This document shows positions 1 to 9,791 of a stretch of DNA of 64,000 bases, one piece after another (position 1 is the first letter of the stretch; each line of letters opens with the position of its first letter). The stretch lies in NCBI GenBank assembly GCA_030770545.1, contig CM061096.1, positions 9,157,501 to 9,221,500 of the forward strand, in the 5' to 3' direction. The translations under genes and the position numbers were made by a program. The stretch comes from Macropodus opercularis (Eukaryota > Chordata > Actinopteri > Anabantiformes > Osphronemidae). The notes below the pieces were generated by a model. It was not told the origin of the DNA and ran no database searches. It worked only from the letters and a program-made list of their open reading frames with translations.

Positions 1-851
1 ACCACTGTGTAATAGGATTCTTCTATAAACATACATACCATATACTCAGATGGTCTTTTAGAAATGTAGCAATAACACATTAAAAACCTCAACATAAACA
101 ACAGCTGACTGCTTAAATACATAAATACAGTTTATATTTTGTCAAATAATATTGGGACACATTACAATTCTGAAAATAAACAATTAACAATATTACCAGA
201 CCAGATTCAAATAAGTTATTTGCTGAATCTGCTTTTTTCATAGACCTTAACTATTACCCAACTCTGGACAATCTGAACTCTCAGCTCAGATTTCTTGCTG
301 ACTCTAACACCGAATACAAGACGTGGTTAATGCGGTGCTGTCTGGCATGGAAAAGTCTGACTCCACCTACTTTTAAAACAGATGCATGAGAAATTGCTGT
401 TCTGGAAGACATCTGTATAAATGTGGCCAACAAGGATTAGATATCACAGAACCCTCTCTTCATTAGCCCTGTGTACTTTTTAAAGGGTCGTAAACCCTTA
501 ACACCTGCTTAACCTCTGCTTTAATGTAGGTTGTAGGTCCCTAAAAGGCTCTGACGTTGTATAATGATGTGTTTAATTTCTTTTTAAGCATGTTAGAGGG
601 ATATGGCTGAATAAGGGCATAGGTGGCCTGGTTAACGCCGCACAATGACAGCTGGTGTCTGGAAAAGGTCACGACTTGGCTATAACAACACACAGATGGT
701 GACATGGATCAAGGGGTGAAGGGCAGGTTACTGGATAAAAGGACAGGTGCAAACAGCCCATATGTCAGAGACAACCACTAATAACTGTATGTTGAATCCA
801 AGTCACACTAGTTAAATACACAGTTGCTCCAACCTCTAGGGCTTTTCCTAC
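1..851 (-). other. ttyh3: Part of TTYH3 intron 1
   Basis: This is the start of the intron that follows the first coding exon of the minus-strand TTYH3 gene. The splice donor reads CAACAG|GTAGG on the minus strand, with the GT at 851-850. I saw no second coding exon in the 850 bases; the next TTYH exon should encode a hydrophobic membrane segment and none is visible. The sequence is AT-rich and otherwise featureless. The rest of the gene must lie to the left of the window. Confidence 0.7.
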
Positions 852-977
852 CTGTTGATACGTCCAGTCATCCGGCCGGAAATCACTGCTAGTCTGCTCG
901 AACCTGAAGTTGAAGTGAGGGAGTCTGTGCAGCAGGTTCACCCACCACGGTGGAGAAAAACTGACCACTGCTGCCAT
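852..977 (-). CDS. ttyh3: Tweety homolog 3, first coding exon (partial gene)
   Basis: This exon encodes 42 residues and ends in phase 0 at a GT donor. The peptide begins MAAVVSF and contains PPWWVNLLHRLPHFNF, then SSDFRPDDWTYQQ. This is the N-terminal signature of tweety-family proteins, multi-pass plasma-membrane proteins first described as chloride channels; their channel role is disputed on structural grounds. The paralogue choice of TTYH3 rests on the LLHRLPHF and SSxFRP segments, which resemble human TTYH3 more than TTYH1 or TTYH2, and on human TTYH3 lying in the same 7p22 neighbourhood as SNX8, NUDT1 and MRM2. The start codon sits in a strong context (G at -3, G at +4). The membrane segments are not in the window, so gene integrity cannot be judged. 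Confidence 0.85.
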
Positions 978-1043
978 GGCCGGGCAACGTCAGCGGGATC
1001 CGCTCCTGAGGCAGGCGACGGGGAGGATGCTCGAAGATGTGCC

Positions 1044-1059
1044 GGGGGGGGGGGGGGGG
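1044..1059. repeat. G16 homopolymer in the TTYH3 5' leader
   Basis: Sixteen consecutive G on the plus strand, hence C16 in the TTYH3 transcript orientation, 67-82 bases upstream of its start codon. Such runs are length-unstable and error-prone in sequencing, and the G strand can form a quadruplex. Whether it lies in the mature leader is inferred only from its distance to the ATG. Confidence 0.9.
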
Positions 1060-1168
1060 TCCCACCTCATAAAGCCCGTCTGCAGACACAAGCACAGGGA
1101 GGCTAGCTCCACGCACAACGAAGTTCAAGTGCGATTCAAAAAGTAGTCCCGTGAACGCACCGAGCCCA

Positions 1169-1180
1169 TGACGTCACGTG
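1169..1180. promoter_or_regulatory. Overlapping CRE and E-box palindromes
   Basis: The sequence TGACGTCACGTG joins a perfect cAMP-response element (TGACGTCA, 1169-1176) and a perfect CACGTG E-box (1175-1180) sharing two bases. It lies about 190 bp upstream of the TTYH3 start codon in the CpG-rich region. CREB/ATF and USF/MYC/TFE-type factors bind these motifs. The site is seen directly; occupancy is inference. Confidence 0.55.
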
Positions 1181-1900
1181 CCCCGGTGTTAACGTTCACG
1201 TCGGCGGTTACTAGCACAACGGCTCGATGACTTCACGGGAGTAGTTATCCGCGAACACACCCAGTAACCCCTGCCCTGGAGCGTAGCCGAGCTAGTTAGC
1301 TACGCGAGCTGGAAACTTAATTCGCCGCTGAGCCGCTAGCTGCTGTTCCGGTGTTGCGTTAATAACAGCAGCCGCTAGAGAAAACTCGACAGTCGCGGTC
1401 CGTTTACATTATGGGTAAAATCGTGCTCGCTTTAAGCTAGTGGTACCTGTGGTGAAGCTAGCGTCAACTCGGCTGCCGTTAGCTGCTTTAGCTGCTGGTT
1501 ACTTCGCTCCGCTGAGACTCGTCAACTCTCTTGTTCCTCTTGGCATCTGCTCCATCACATTCTGCGTTTGTCCACTTGTTAAATCCTCACTTCAGCCTTC
1601 GCGTCTTCTTCCGCCTCAACAGCGAAGACGAGCCTCTCCGACTCAAACCTCCATCCAGTTACTGTTACTGTGTGTAGTCCGGAGCCAACACGGCGACTGC
1701 TCGCGACGATCATCCAAGTTGCAGCCTTCCCCCGGCCCGGCCCGACCCGACCCGGCCCGATTCCGCACAGAGCCCGCCTCTCCGGGGTAAAAGCCACCCG
1801 GCAGCGCCACCCAGAGGAACTGTAGCGTCGAGCCGATGAGATGTTCACAGTGTGTCGGAAATATGATGATCATTCTCAGGGACTTTTTAAAAATCAATCC

Positions 1901-2970
1901 AGAGTATAATGCAAAACAGAGACTGTAAGACTGATAAGTCAAAAAGACGGTGGACCTACACGTAAGCTGCTCAGTTCTTTACGCACTCGATGCAAAAATA
2001 ACATGTCTACAAAGAAATGTAATACACAAATAGCATCACAAACCTTTAAGTCTTCCCCATAACTTTAAAAATGTACAAGTTGAAAAAACATTTAAGTTAT
2101 TCTTTACAGGGGGTTTACAAACATTTTGGGATTTAACAACTGGCTATGTTTAAGCAAAATAACTATCATAATGTGTTCAATCATTTTATACATTGAGTCA
2201 CATAAGAAAGGAAAGTCTCACCCTGGAGTCTCACCCTAAGGTTGGCTACCGGAATTTAAATTGACAACCAGAAAAAGAAGCCACAGGTCAAGGACTGGAC
2301 AGCGGAGGCCTTGATGTGATTTTGTATTGCTAAAGTATGAATTTCCACTAATAACTCATTTTCAAATATGAATATGCAAAATATACAATGTGAACCTGGG
2401 ACCAAGAAAACAATCAGGTTTGTCCAGTTTATCCAGCTTTGATGGAGAACAGATTTCCGAGATGTGCCGTGACTTACAGGCATTATGGCTAAGCTAAAGC
2501 TTATGAATATTACAACAAATCTTAGGAGAACAATACAAAACAAATTAGCTTCTACGCTTGATTTCAAAATCATAACCATTTATAATACAGTTTGCACTTT
2601 GAAACGAAGCTTAAATTTTCGGAGTGCCTGTCAACGCAGCATTGGTTAAACTCCACTGACTTCTTTGTAGAAGGAGGAACAGAAAAACAAAGCGAACTTA
2701 ACTTGCACAAGTGAAACCAGGAAACAAAAGAGTATTTGTCAGATTACTTGTTGCATTGTCAGGTATCAAAGCAGCTGGATATAAAAGTCAGGGGCCAGCG
2801 TCTCTCCTCACCTTTAAAACACCGGAGTCATGATTGGCGCAGCTCTGTGACTCACTCATTACGCAGCCTGGCGTGTAGGTGTCACTTTATTACCCTTTCC
2901 TCCAGTCTTGGACTTTCACCAGCGTTAACTACAACTTTAAGATGTAAGTGGCTTGTTTTTTTTCTTTTCT
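1901..2970. other. Intergenic region between TTYH3 and SNX8, including SNX8 upstream sequence
   Basis: This is the space between two divergent genes. The left half is AT-rich with no coding signal. The right end, from about 2,780, carries SNX8 promoter or leader sequence. A good acceptor (a T-rich tract then CTGCAG) ends at 2974 just before the SNX8 start exon, so an upstream noncoding exon probably exists, but its donor is ambiguous. A GTAAGT at 2945 is too close to pair with that acceptor. The 107- and 90-codon open frames here resemble nothing known. Confidence 0.4.
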
Positions 2971-2982
2971 GCAGGAAATCAC

Positions 2983-3039
2983 ATGGAGGTGCTCTTGCGC
3001 TCACATGACAGTCCGCACCATGGCAGGAGAGATCAATGA
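2983..3039 (+). promoter_or_regulatory. Upstream open reading frame overlapping the SNX8 start
   Basis: An ATG at 2983 lies downstream of the probable leader acceptor at 2974. It opens an 18-codon frame that is out of frame with SNX8 and stops with TGA at 3037-3039, beyond both candidate SNX8 start codons (3005 and 3020). If the leader exon begins at 2975, scanning ribosomes meet this ATG first. Its context is mediocre (C at -3, G at +4), so leaky scanning is likely. A dampening role is inference. Confidence 0.4.
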
Positions 3040-6000
3040 AGGTACTGTGTCAAAACGCCTCGGATTCCGTGGACTTACTTTTTCACGTGTCATTGCTTTG
3101 TTACTTTCGTGTTTCGTGTCGCGTTAGAGTAGAAACACTGCGTTAAAAGTGGTCTGATTTTAGCCCGTGAAGTCGCAACGTGAAATGACCAGTAAGAAGT
3201 TTAGGAAACGTCACGATCGGGACGAGGTCCATCCTAAGAAAATTTAATTTTCACATGTTAGTGTCTTCTTGAACAACAGCGAGTGTGAATGGTTGATCTA
3301 ATATTATAGCAGTCATGCAAAGAGTATAAAGTTTTTTTCCCTGCCACGTGAAACCTGTCAGCTGGTTATTGCTGTGCCTCGGTAATGGCGAGGTGGATGT
3401 GGGACTTGTTTGCGTGGTCTCAATGTCTTGGGGGTCATCAAAAATATAAACAAATAAACTAAATTCTTTGTTTGGAGAAAGAAAAGTCATATCATGGGAA
3501 ATAATATAAAATGTAAAAAGCTCACCACAACCTATAGGCTTTGGTTCCTAAATCACATTTTGATTTTGAGTGTATTAATAAAGATGATGGCATGTTTGCG
3601 GTGATGCTATGTAGGTGTTGTTCCTCTTTTTAGGCTCGGTTCCTGCCTATTACAGAGAAGTGTATGAAGCCATCCGCTGTAGGACGGATGAAAGGGTCCA
3701 AGTTGAAGTTTTTCAACGGTTGCTTCAAAGGTCCGACCTCTCCAAGGCAGTGTTAGTGCAGGTGAGGAGGTTCACGCATTCCCTATGCGAGATAAAATAT
3801 CAAGATGCTTCAGGATGCAACACTGACAACATTGTGTCCCAAGTAAATTTAGATAATGGAGTTGCAACACATGCAACCATTTCTGTTATTAGTCATAGGG
3901 GATTGCACTTATTGAGGTTATGTATTGAGCATGAGGATTTTCAGTTGCACTGGTGAATGAAGTATGTTTCTAATCAAAGCAAATCAGAAAGTTCAGCACT
4001 TGAGGATCGAGTCCATGACAATCTGGCTCAAATATTTGCTTCATGATAAAACATTATCTTTTAGGAAATGCAGATAACGTGAATATATGAGCTGCGTCTT
4101 ATCAACAGGAAACCGGTTGTAGCTTTATAGAGACTAGACTGTTAAACTTTTCTTAATAGAGCAGCAGCCTGTCACATAGAGCTTTATTTTATAGCACATC
4201 AACGTTGTGACATTGCTCTCAATGTGTAGTATTTGTGGTATGTTTCCATCATCCTGGTCTCTCTGCATATCATCCCCTTTGTGTCTAGTCAGGTGTTTTT
4301 GCGCAGAGGAATGCAAACCACAGTTGAATTTAGATCTCAGACTGAGAAACGCTGACCTTCAGGTCATATTGTCTTTGTCCTTCTCAGATTGCTGAGCATG
4401 TTGACTGCACCGAAGGATTCCTGAGCAGGTTGTCCCTCTATAAAGCTCTTGCCTTGATTGCATTTGCTCAGCAAGGGAAGCAGCCAAGCCCCAAACTCTT
4501 GGAGAACTGCATACAAGGTAGGCGGCTGTGTCACAGTAGTAAAGGTTTCACTTGAGTGAGTAGCTTGTTAATTCTTCAGTGTGTCCAAGGGAACTTTGGT
4601 TTATTCTTCTGCTGTCGAGCTTGGTGTGGGCTATATGGCATCTTTCATTAGATCACATGGGATTAAAGTTAAACTTCTATCAAACTTTTTCTGTCACACT
4701 TCACCACCACCTTTACACAATATATTATAGTTATAAAGCAACAGAGGCCTTTGATAGGAATTAGGTTAAATTCAGATGGAAAATTCCAGACTTGTTCTTT
4801 TTATTGGACTGTGTATTCTGGCAGTGAAGCTGTAGCTATGTTGAAGTGCTGCATTCTTTTACTAGTCCCAGTGTGGGGAGATGACAGGGGAGTGTTTATG
4901 GTTTTCATAGAGGTAGCCATTATGCTGGTTGGATTTAGATCCATTTCCAACCGTCTGAGATTATTTAAAGCCCCTCTGTGTTATTTCAGGTGTAGCTGCA
5001 TGCCTCCGCCTCCTGCCAGAGCAAGTTAGCGTTGATAAACAATAATAAAATATGATTAATACTGAGACAAATAGAGTCATAGAGAAGTAATTGGACAACA
5101 GGGAACACTCATTTCTCATAGTTAGGACATGTACTTCATTCTAGATGTACATTTATATTGATTTCCTTACAAATAAAGAAATCATAAAACAACAGATGTT
5201 TGTCCATGACAGAGTTACCAAAGCCTCAGCTCGGGGAGCCGAAGGACCTGAGCGCTTTGAGGATGCAGCCGGCTGAGGACGACCTACTGACAATATCTCA
5301 GACGCTGGACAAGCTTCTTGCCAGAGACATGGTCCAGGTGGAGCTTATACCTGAGAAGAAGGGTCTGTTCCTCAAGCATGTGGAGTACCAGGTCACCAGC
5401 CAGGCAAGTGTCCGTCTGCAGCTGCTACACATTAAACACGGCCTTCGAATAATGTCAGACCTTCAATCATTTTTTGCCTCCTCTAGCTCATTTTGTGAAC
5501 ATTCTCTTTCTTTGTGTTTGGATTTCTAGCGTTACAAAATATCGGTTTACCGGCGTTACAGTGATTTTGATGTCTTCCATGAGGTTTTGCTTCAGAGGTT
5601 TGCCTACAGAGTGGTGCCAGCACTGCCACCTAAAAGGATGTTAAAAGGAGGTATGCTGTTCCGTCTGCATTTCTATGTTTCCACATTTCCACTTTCTGCA
5701 TTTAAATTCTATGAACGTGTTCTTGTCCTTGGCCTGATGTTGGGAATCACCACGATCATATTCTTTACCCTAATGTCAGCTGCATATCATAGAAACCTCT
5801 AGGAGGGTTGTGGCAGCTGGTTGTTCATAATTGTCAATTAATTTGGACAAAAAGTCATTACTATCAAAATTATTGCCTGAACAAAAGAAGAAAAGCAGTG
5901 ATGTGGAAAATTAGCCTGTATTGCAGTCCGTCCTACTGTCCAACGCCTGTCTCCGTTAACACTCCAGGGTTTTCCTTACTAAAATCATTTCATATTTTTG

Positions 6001-8621
6001 TTTTTGCTGTGTGTTCATAGTCCTGACCTCCATGTCTGAGCGGGAGTTTATTGAGGGGAGGAGACGAGGCCTCGACAGATTTATTAACTTAGTGGCGCGA
6101 CACCCTTTCTTCTCAGAGGATGAGCTCGTGAAGACCTTCCTCACCTTCAGTGGCTCTGTATGTTTGTTTAGCTCTCTGTACTTTGGAACAATAAGCATTA
6201 TGGGCCAGGATGACCGACAATGAAACGCATCCTGTTCCAACAACTTTTTCCACTCACTCTCCTTCCAAACAGGACGTTCAGACTAAGCTGCGCGATACTT
6301 ACAAGAAAACAGGTGATGAATTCATGACCAACAGACTTGCAACCCTGGCAAAGGTTTGTCACATATGCACCATGGAAAGAATCCTCATTACACATGAATC
6401 ACTTGGAATTAATATTGGTTGAATCTGTTTCGTAGGAATATCTCCCTGCTGACATCCAGGCTCAGTTCTTGACAAGCAGGGAGCTGATTAGAAGCATCCA
6501 CAACAGCTTCAACAAACTGCGTGACAGAGCTGAGAAAATGGCAGAACGCTCTAAGGAGAATGCAACTGATCTCCTCCTGTTTGGCAGAGAGCTCAGGTAT
6601 TTCATTATTATGGCTAAAGCCAAGCCTCCCTGCTGTATCCAGAGGTTTTAGACAGAGAAAACGAATAAGATTCAAATCCTCTTCTGCAGTGTTGCCTTGA
6701 TGGTTGTTAGCTTGAGATGAGTTTGCCTGAAAAGTCAGCACATTATTACATCCCGTCTATGTAATAACGCTGTGTCACGCAGCGCGCTGGGCTCAGATAC
6801 GACGTCTCTTCCCTCCTTGGCGTCTTCACAAAGCTCCTGGGGGACCCTGCGCCAGTCCCTCAAGAGCCTGTCTGTGGAGTTTGCAGTGTTGTCTGACAAA
6901 GCCGCTCAGCAGGTACAGCCCTCAGCGCCTCATCCACACCACCGGCCCTGCCACCCGTGTGGCACAGGGTAATAAATGTGCTTTCTGCTGGTGTCCTCAG
7001 GGAAGACGAGAAGAGGATGATGTTGTGGAAAAACTGAATCTGTTCCTGGATTTGCTGCAGTCGTACAGAGTGAGTCAGTTCAGCTTGTGGTGTTTGCTGT
7101 GCTCATTTAACTTGAAGTCCACCTCCGGGGGGGTCACTGACCTTTCACGAGGAGGTTTCATTTAATGAAATGGAACAAAACAGGTATTGATACAACCAGG
7201 CAATAAATCACTGTTGCTTTCTGATGGAAGGAGCTACATGTTTAGAAGAAATACAGCTATAATCTGTAGCTAAAGCCAGGACGGTTGTGATCACTTAAAC
7301 AATGCACCTACTGATTTAAACCCAGCAAGTCTACCACACTAGGAAATGCTGCTTTAGTAGTGGGTGGGTTGTTAAAACTAAACAAAGCATCGTGTGGGCA
7401 GATAAAGTAGCATTTTTCATTGCCTCTATTCTCAGTCTATCGTATGGTACTTTCACAATTTGTACATAAAAGTCCTTTTGTGTGACGTGTGTATTTTCCT
7501 CTAGGATCTTTGTGAGCGTCACGAGAAGGGAGTGCTCCACGAGCACCAGAGAGCGCTGCACAAATACGGCGTGATGAAGAGGCAGATGATGAGCGCCACT
7601 GTTCAGCCCAAAGAGCCGGCGTCTGTAGAGCAGCTGGAGTCCAGAATTGTTCAGGTGCTGTATCTCTTTCAGTCTCTCGCTTTGCACGCGTTTGCTCCCC
7701 GAGTGACGGCAAAGAAGTTTAAGTAGTTGATACATGTGTGTTTCTGTTATACACTTAACTTTAAAACCGTCTGGCTACATTGGTACAGACATTTTATAAT
7801 AAAAACAGCATCTGAATTATGTTATATACAGATAGGAAATTGAACTTTTGCTCAGCTGATGTTTACACAGCCATTAACACAAACTGTGGGTCTAAACAGG
7901 ACTCACTTTTGTTCATGTCAGCAAGTTGACAAACTCACAGTGAACATATTAACGTGACGCGTTTAATGGTTACCAAGCTCACGGCCGCGGCTGAGGACAT
8001 GTGGTGTGTACTAATCAACGTGTGGACACTCCACTAAGTCAAAGTGAAGGGTTTCATCAGTGGTGTTGAACAGATTTTAAGGCAGAAACTTGTTGAAGTG
8101 AACCAAATGACCAGCAGAGCTTTGTCGGCCTCTTCTCTGGTTTCACCATTTAACTCCTATGAACATTAAACCTCTGGAAGGTTCATGTGGGGAGTGGTTA
8201 TATAGTTTCTGAGGTGACTTGTTTTATTGTTTCTTAGCAAGAAAACGTCATTCAGACCATGGAGCTGCGTAACTACTTCTCCCTGTTCTGCCTCCATCAA
8301 GAGACGCAGCTTATCTTCGCCTACCTCCCAATCACGTCCCACATTCTTGGGTCTTTCGTTAACTCTCAAGTCCAAGGCCACAGAGAGGTGAGACGGCTTC
8401 GTGTTTTACATACCCTACCTCTGTGTTTGCATGAGCCGGCTTAGATATAAGAACCAAATAAAGCACCAAAAAGTAGCTTTGTATGATTTCAATGAGGTGC
8501 TTTTTTTTGAAGAGTTGAAAACAGCCTCTGTTCTTTTACTCAGATGGGACAAGTGTGGAATGAACTCCAGCCAAAGCTTGGATGTCTCTTCAATGGTAAT
8601 AATGGATTGAAGCCCATTTGA
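3005..8621 (+). CDS. snx8: Sorting nexin 8 (13 coding exons)
   Basis: Exons: 3005-3041, 3634-3761, 4388-4517, 5213-5403, 5530-5650, 6021-6157, 6273-6353, 6436-6596, 6783-6912, 7001-7069, 7505-7654, 8238-8387, 8544-8621. They join in frame into 520 residues without a premature stop. SNX8 is a PX-BAR protein that binds endosomal phosphoinositides and sorts cargo from early endosomes to the Golgi. An N-terminal helical region (about 13-100), absent in that form from the 465-residue human protein, precedes the PX domain (about 137-248). The PX domain shows the RRYSDF motif at 170-175, PPKR at 195-198 and the RRR stretch at 216-218. The BAR region fills the C-terminal half, including VVEKLNLFLDLLQSY and the ELRNYF segment. 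The start at 3005 is chosen because MTVRTM parallels human MTGRAM; the ATG at 3020 has a better Kozak context and would remove five residues. The last exon ends NGLKPI, shorter than the human tail. Confidence 0.95.
5404..5529 (+). other. snx8: GC-AG intron 4 of SNX8
   Basis: The donor after codon 162 reads CAG|GCAAGT instead of GT, and the acceptor is TTTCTAG. Protein homology fixes the junction: VEYQVTSQ must join RYKISVYRRY in the PX domain. The nearest GT, four bases on, would shift the frame. CAG|GCAAGT is the classic high-consensus form of the minority GC-AG class. All other SNX8 introns here use GT-AG. Confidence 0.85.
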
Positions 8622-9550
8622 ATCTTAACCATATACAACGATATGCTGTAGAGAAGAAACACTGACGATAATCAGAAGCTGGACACAATTTGCTCTGTGA
8701 GCTGTTGCAGTGCAGAGTTATGCATAACTTGTTTTCCTGTTGCGTCTTGTATGACATATATATTACATTCAATAAGAGGATTTTAATGTACCTGGCTTCT
8801 CAGTTCTTGAGTATATTCATTCTTGAGTGGAAGGGACAGTGTGTCAGTTATTTTGTGCTCTGCTTAATGCGAATATCACTTCGAGGAAACAAAAACCTGT
8901 AAAGGACAAATGAAGTATGACTCCAACTATATTTATGAGATTTTATACACTAAGATTGACATATTTTCACTTAAAAAAGAGTGGTGTTATTTTAAATCTC
9001 CACCTATAAGTGTTTTACATCAACAAGTGTCTGTAAACAGATGTATATTTTATACAGCTTTTAGACTTTTATGACTATTATTATTCTGTTGCGGCATACT
9101 TTATATTTTTTATGGATAACTGTATTTTCTTATTGATTGTTTTCCTTTCTTTGCTTAAATTGTTTGTGAGGCTCTGTTTTGTATTATGAGCTATAAGGCC
9201 TAAGCTCAGGCTGTAGAACGCAGATATATTTGAGATATACAATAATAATACGAGTAAAATATCAATAATAACACTAAAGTTATTGATTTACTACTCAAGA
9301 TAACAGTGAAACTATTTACAGTTCCTGTGCAATAATCCGTGTGCCAGGATTCTTACAGCCTTGGCCTTAACACTCCAAACATCAGCTGCAGCTCTCGGAG
9401 CTTAAGCTTGTTTAATATCACAAAATATGAAGTTTCACAAAATATGAAAGACAGTTTACTTGTTGCAATAGTGATTACTGTGAATAATGTAAATATATTC
9501 TAAATGAATTAAACTCTTCATTAACTAGAACTCAGATATCCCCTAATAAA
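8622..9550 (+). other. snx8: SNX8 3' untranslated region with polyadenylation signal
   Basis: AT-rich sequence follows the SNX8 stop. The first clear AATAAA on the plus strand is at 9545-9550, giving a 3' untranslated region of roughly 930-950 bases. No open frame of interest occurs in it. Earlier variant signals could give shorter transcripts. Confidence 0.55.
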
Positions 9551-9584
9551 TGACAACTGAAGACATGTTTATCATTGTTGACCT

Positions 9585-9791
9585 TTTATTATGTGTAAAG
9601 TTTTAAGAGTGACTATAAGGTAGTCAGCTCAACTACAAACCATTTCATTCTGAAGCTTCTATTTACACGCACAGGATCCTGTGGTTTCCTCCCATAAATG
9701 AAACTGAGCAAAGATCTCAAGCATTCAAACAAGACAGGATAATGGGCTAATGATTGTTTTGATCTCAGTCATAAATACCATCAGTGCTGTC
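9585..9791 (-). other. nudt1: NUDT1 3' untranslated region with polyadenylation signal
   Basis: The minus strand carries AATAAA at 9590-9585 about 200 bases after the NUDT1 stop. This gives a short 3' untranslated region that ends facing the SNX8 signal. Confidence 0.6.

Larger units (their letters stand above)
978..1900 (-). promoter_or_regulatory. TTYH3 5' untranslated and CpG-rich promoter region
   Basis: This stretch directly upstream of the TTYH3 start is much richer in G, C and CpG than its surroundings, as expected for a CpG-island promoter. It holds a 16-base G run, a CRE/E-box composite at 1169-1180, and a run of CCCGGCCCGACCCG-type sequence near 1730-1765. No TATA box is evident for the minus strand. 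Open frames of 70-116 codons on both strands here are what stop-poor GC-rich sequence gives by chance. The transcription start cannot be fixed by eye. Confidence 0.6.

Noticed and set aside
1440..1942. Overlapping 89-116 codon frames on both strands near the TTYH3 promoter
   Set aside because: GC-rich CpG sequence has few stops. The peptides are rich in Pro, Ala and Arg with no homology, and the region is upstream regulatory or leader sequence.
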